Source: Mytilus edulis (lineage: Eukaryota > Mollusca > Bivalvia > Mytilida > Mytilidae). Taken from it: DNA of 64,000 bases. Within the stretch, counting starts at the first letter, position 1, and every line of letters begins with the position of its first letter. Of this stretch, positions 61,501 to 64,000 are shown piece after piece. Made by a program: the position numbers and the translations under genes. The notes under the pieces were generated by a model, which was given only the letters and a program-made list of their open reading frames with translations, was not told the origin of the DNA and made no database searches. The DNA is taken from positions 78,681,592 through 78,745,591 of the forward strand of contig NC_092345.1 of the NCBI RefSeq assembly GCF_963676685.1. The letters run 5' to 3'.

Positions 61501-64000
61501 ATGATAAACATAGATAAATATCTAGAAGCGATAAATATTAGTTGGGTAAAAAAACTCATCGACAACGAAGATCTATCACCCAATTGGAAAGTACATGTAT
61601 TACCAAGATTTTATTTTGATAAATTTGGACAAGAATTCCTTATATTTAAAATGAATTTTACCAATATTAATTTGGTCTATAAACTGAAAGAACTAATTCC
61701 ACAATTTTACTTAAGAATAATCAAATCATGGATAAATACAAAATCTGAAAAGGAATTGGATCATCTATCATATAAACAAATAAGACAGCAGCTTATATGG
61801 GGCAATAAAAATATCAAATTAAACGGTAAATGTCTCATCTTCAAAAACTGGATAAACAGCAAAATTCTTTTTTTAAATGACATTATTGATAATAAAGGAA
61901 AATTTAATCAAAACATGATCTTAGATAAACTTTCCTGTCATGCTAACTGGTTTTCAGAATATTCTAAATTAATGAAAGCAATACCAAAACAGTGGTTACA
62001 AGAGCTAACTAAAGAAGAATCATTAAAAACAAAAGTCACCATTGACTCCGAATATAAATTTAAAGATAAAAAAGGGAAAATGGTATCACTTAAAAACATT
62101 TCCTCCAAAGACATCTACATCTCCCTCTTAAATAGATATTATGAAAAACCAATCGGATTTCAAAAATGGGACAACATATTTATCTTGGAAAACAACACAA
62201 ACAAAAGACAACAAATGCTAAATTATATCTCTTACTATATACAAGATAATAAATTCAAAATGTTAAGATGGAAATTTCTGCACTACATTTTACCAACCAA
62301 ACAATTACTTTTCTCTTGGAAAATAACTAAAACTCCGCTATGTAATATTTGTGATGTCATCGAAGATTATGAGCACTACTTTTTAACATGCAAATTTCTG
62401 AAATCATTTTGGAATCAAATAAAACTTTTACTTGATAAACTTAAAATAGGACATCACATCATATCAATTAAATCACTTTTGTACGGATACAAAATAAACG
62501 ATACAAGTTACTACAGTATTAATGATTTAATTACAATTATTCTTTTTACTGTATACAAAGGATACTATATATCCGAACAAAAAACAAAACAAATTAATAT
62601 GTTTGAAATTTTCAAAAAAGAATTTCTTCAATATCATGAAATATTGATAAATAAAGAAGGCAAATACGAAAAATTCCATAATCTGGTTGCAGCAAAAATT
62701 AAATTAATTTCATAAATTAGAATTTATTATACACCATGTTATCATATTTCTATTCAGTTACATACATGTCATTATTACTATATATACATATTGTGCACTA
62801 ACAAGTACTAACTTATCAATAAAATGCTATATACTAATGTTAACGAGGCCGGGATAAGGTACCGGTACTTCTTGTATCTCTAACAAATGTAAAATTCAAA
62901 TAAAATATTATAACATTTAAAAAAAAAAAAAAAAAAAAAAAGTATTTTTTTGTTAAGACTTTAATATCAACAAAGCATGACAGTTTCATACATATTTTAT
63001 TAAATGAAGATTGATCGTAGTCAAATGACTTGTTATTTTGATATGATATAGCAGTGCTGTTATATCATTGTTTCGAGTATATTGATCACAATGCATGGCA
63101 AAATCAATTTTTATTAGACTTAGACTGTTGACCACTGCATGTTGCATAATCATCAATAGTATCATTATAAAAATATTTATAGACCGAAAGGTTCAAAAAG
63201 ACTTTCACAGTTTTTTTTAGATATTATTGGATATATATGTGAAAATGTATTATTTTAAGTTTAAAGGTTTTAAGAATACAACAGTACAATAGAAGTTAAA
63301 CATAACTGTTAACTATTGTTTAATCTTAATCCTGGCTCACTAAAGTCTCATGTTGATATGTATTTGTTTGACAAATTAATTGCAGGGAATGACCTTACTG
63401 CACTGGGCTTGTGACAGAGGTTTAAGTGAAATGGTAGAATGTCTACTTAATAAAAAGGCAAATATTGATATCCAGGTAAGGAAATTTTAGTCCATTTTAA
63501 GAAATATTCAGTTTCTCTAATCTCTGTATGGAATGAATGTGTAAGAAGTGTAATTCTTTCTTGCTTAACCCCCAGTGTCCAATATTTGTTTAGGACAAGA
63601 AGTTTTATTGTCTTTTTAGAAATTATTGAAATTGCTCAAGAAATGTAATATCAAAAACATTTTCATTCTTAGTAATATACTGATCTTTAAATAATTTATG
63701 GCCCTGCAACAAAGTTTTCGGCCCCATATAGTTTTACCTTGTCTGTAATTCCGTCATTCCGTAATTCTGTCATTCCATTATTCCGTCATTCCGCAACAAA
63801 CCATTATACAGATTTTTTTTCTAAACACCTTCAGATATTGGGCTGATTTTTGGTTATGCGAGTTAACCATGATTAGGTTCAGATCAAGTTTAAGTTTCGT
63901 TCCACTCTGCAAATTTTTGCCGAAATTACGAGCTTTGGACTTTGATAAATTGTTGAAAATCTCAGTTATATGGACTTTTTTTCTAAACGCTTTCAGATAT
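55419..64000 (+). CDS. ACBD6: Acyl-CoA-binding domain protein 6 (partial at window end)
   Basis: Cytosolic/nuclear protein binding long-chain acyl-CoA through an N-terminal ACB domain and carrying C-terminal ankyrin repeats. Exons in the window: 55419-55553, 58150-58214, 58890-58986, 59358-59549 and 63386-63475; phases close (0, 2, 0, 0), giving 193 residues. ACB signature seen: LLYFYARYKQATEGQCN, then GMFDFQGKQKWEAWKRLGD and MLEYISHMTSLYPGW. A linker with KTVFDWCKEGDINQM follows, then the first ankyrin repeat GMTLLHWACDRG, as in vertebrate ACBD6. The remaining ankyrin exons lie beyond 64000. The start context (CCATCATGG) is favourable. Donors of exons 1 (GTGCTA) and 4 (GTTAGT) are weaker than consensus. 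Intron 4 carries a young LINE in sense orientation. Confidence 0.9.
55690..56090 (+). repeat. Dispersed repeat, GGGGAATGTGTCAAAG family, copy 2
   Basis: Same order of blocks as 54395-54690, longer at the 3' end (TACCTCTAGCCAATG, then CACATTAAAATTCAG). It lies in ACBD6 intron 1, about 140 bases after exon 1. Confidence 0.7.
56690..56830. repeat. Probable dispersed repeat with TTTCGCCA units
   Basis: CAGGGTTTCCCCTGGGTCAA is followed by TTTTTCGCCACCTCTTTCGCC and further TTTTCGCCAC/TTTTTCACCA variants. It resembles the end of a common molluscan repeat. The rest of ACBD6 intron 1 (56830-58149) shows nothing I can name. Confidence 0.35.
58150..58214 (+). CDS. ACBD6: ACBD6 exon 2
   Basis: Encodes ATEGQCNSKKPGMFDFQGKQ plus K and part of W. 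Acceptor CCTTGTAG, donor GTAATT, ends in phase 2. Confidence 0.9.
58890..58986 (+). CDS. ACBD6: ACBD6 exon 3
   Basis: Completes W and encodes EAWKRLGDKPREM through YPGWEAE, the end of the ACB domain. Acceptor AATATAG, donor GTGAAT, phase 0. Confidence 0.9.
59358..59549 (+). CDS. ACBD6: ACBD6 exon 4
   Basis: Encodes the Ser/Thr-rich linker MDTIDDKQPSGGSSWVSV through NGLDDA, preceding the ankyrin repeats. Acceptor ATTACAG, donor GTTAGT, phase 0. Confidence 0.85.
59744..62715 (+). CDS. LINE ORF2 remnant: reverse transcriptase and C-terminal zinc motif
   Basis: The open frame runs from 59650 to 62715 (1021 codons), but the first 31 codons are host intron sequence upstream of the insertion; element-derived protein starts at about codon 32 (DLFKIEVREKTIEHCK). 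Seen: a coiled linker to about 115, RT fingers with TPGIDGLSIEFYRAFW (220-235) and NYRPITLLNVDTKI, catalytic D348 in FLDFTKAFDS, GIRQGCPASS, and D454-D455 in QLADDTTLFL. A C-terminal CNIC-x7-H-x4-C motif lies at 898-914. The apurinic-type endonuclease and ORF1 are missing, so autonomous movement is not expected. The layout and the YRPITLLNVD, RYIGFNIRQIQDII and RGIRQGCP blocks fit the Tx1/L1 clade. No internal stop or frameshift, consistent with recent insertion. Confidence 0.85.
59744..62941 (+). mobile_element. 5'-truncated LINE (L1/Tx1-like) in ACBD6 intron 4
   Basis: About 3.2-kb insertion bounded by a target-site duplication: AAGTATTTTTTTGT occurs at 59730-59743 and again right after the poly(A) at about 62940-62953. 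It ends in 23 uninterrupted A (62919-62941). The 5' part (ORF1, endonuclease) is absent, as usual for target-primed integration. The left target reads CTTAAGTA, compatible with an L1-type TT/AA cleavage site. The 3' UTR is 62716-62918. Same orientation as the host gene. Confidence 0.88.
63386..63475 (+). CDS. ACBD6: ACBD6 exon 5 (ankyrin repeat)
   Basis: Encodes GMTLLHWACDRGLSEMVECL through ANIDIQ, a canonical ankyrin repeat. Acceptor AATTGCAG, donor GTAAGG, phase 0. Confidence 0.9.
63690..64000. repeat. Dispersed repeat with ATTCCGTC units
   Basis: 63750-63797 is a degenerate array of ATTCCGTC/ATTCCGTA/ATTCTGTC 8-mers. It is followed by sequence in which TTTTTTTCTAAACNCNTTCAGATAT occurs twice (about 63809 and 63975). 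Lies in the ACBD6 intron after exon 5 and is cut by the window edge. Confidence 0.5.

Overview
This window is eukaryotic nuclear DNA from an AT-rich, repeat-dense, intron-rich animal genome. It most likely comes from a bivalve mollusc, and a marine mussel (Mytilus-like) is my best guess. Evidence: split genes with GT/AG introns; a single-exon TRIM gene of the type expanded in bivalves; and several short dispersed repeats I recognise from mussel genomic sequence (cores such as GACGAAACGCGCGTCTGGCG, CACTGGRTCGATGCC and TTGTCTCATTGGCAATCATA). The species call is inference.

Layout. 1.56-2.53 kb (+): intronless rhodopsin-class GPCR resembling melatonin-receptor-like receptors. 2.6-10.2 kb: an old, repeat-disrupted tandem duplication with decayed retroelements. 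11.3-20.5 kb (-): complete eight-exon arylsulfatase B-like gene (487 aa; all splice phases close; all catalytic residues seen). Its fourth intron carries a decayed MULE-type transposase and a 47-bp minisatellite. 23.2-27.0 kb (-) and 34.4-44.7 kb (-): two paralogous three-exon CAP/GLIPR2-like genes with identical intron phases, both with N-myristoylation-type starts; the second ends in a cysteine cluster. 49.2-51.3 kb (-): single-exon RING/B-box/coiled-coil/NHL-like (TRIM) protein of 705 aa. 55.4 kb to the window end (+): first five exons of ACBD6 (acyl-CoA-binding domain plus ankyrin repeats), cut off by the window edge. Its intron 4 holds a young, 5'-truncated LINE with intact reverse transcriptase, a 23-nt poly(A) tail and a 13-14 bp target-site duplication.

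The rest is intergenic or intronic DNA filled with MITE-like elements with terminal inverted repeats, tRNA-derived SINEs, a hAT-like non-autonomous element, a Tc1-like remnant, a reverse-transcriptase pseudogene and dispersed mussel repeats.

The host genes do not form one pathway: a receptor, a lysosomal/extracellular sulfatase, two probably lipid-anchored CAP proteins, a probable ubiquitin ligase and an acyl-CoA-binding protein. I do not see a coherent undescribed multigene system. The most novel-looking biology is the CAP pair, where each paralog lacks a different histidine of the CAP tetrad and one combines predicted N-terminal and C-terminal lipidation signals. Next come the structural events: LINE insertion in ACBD6, minisatellite abutting a splice donor, and tandem duplications.
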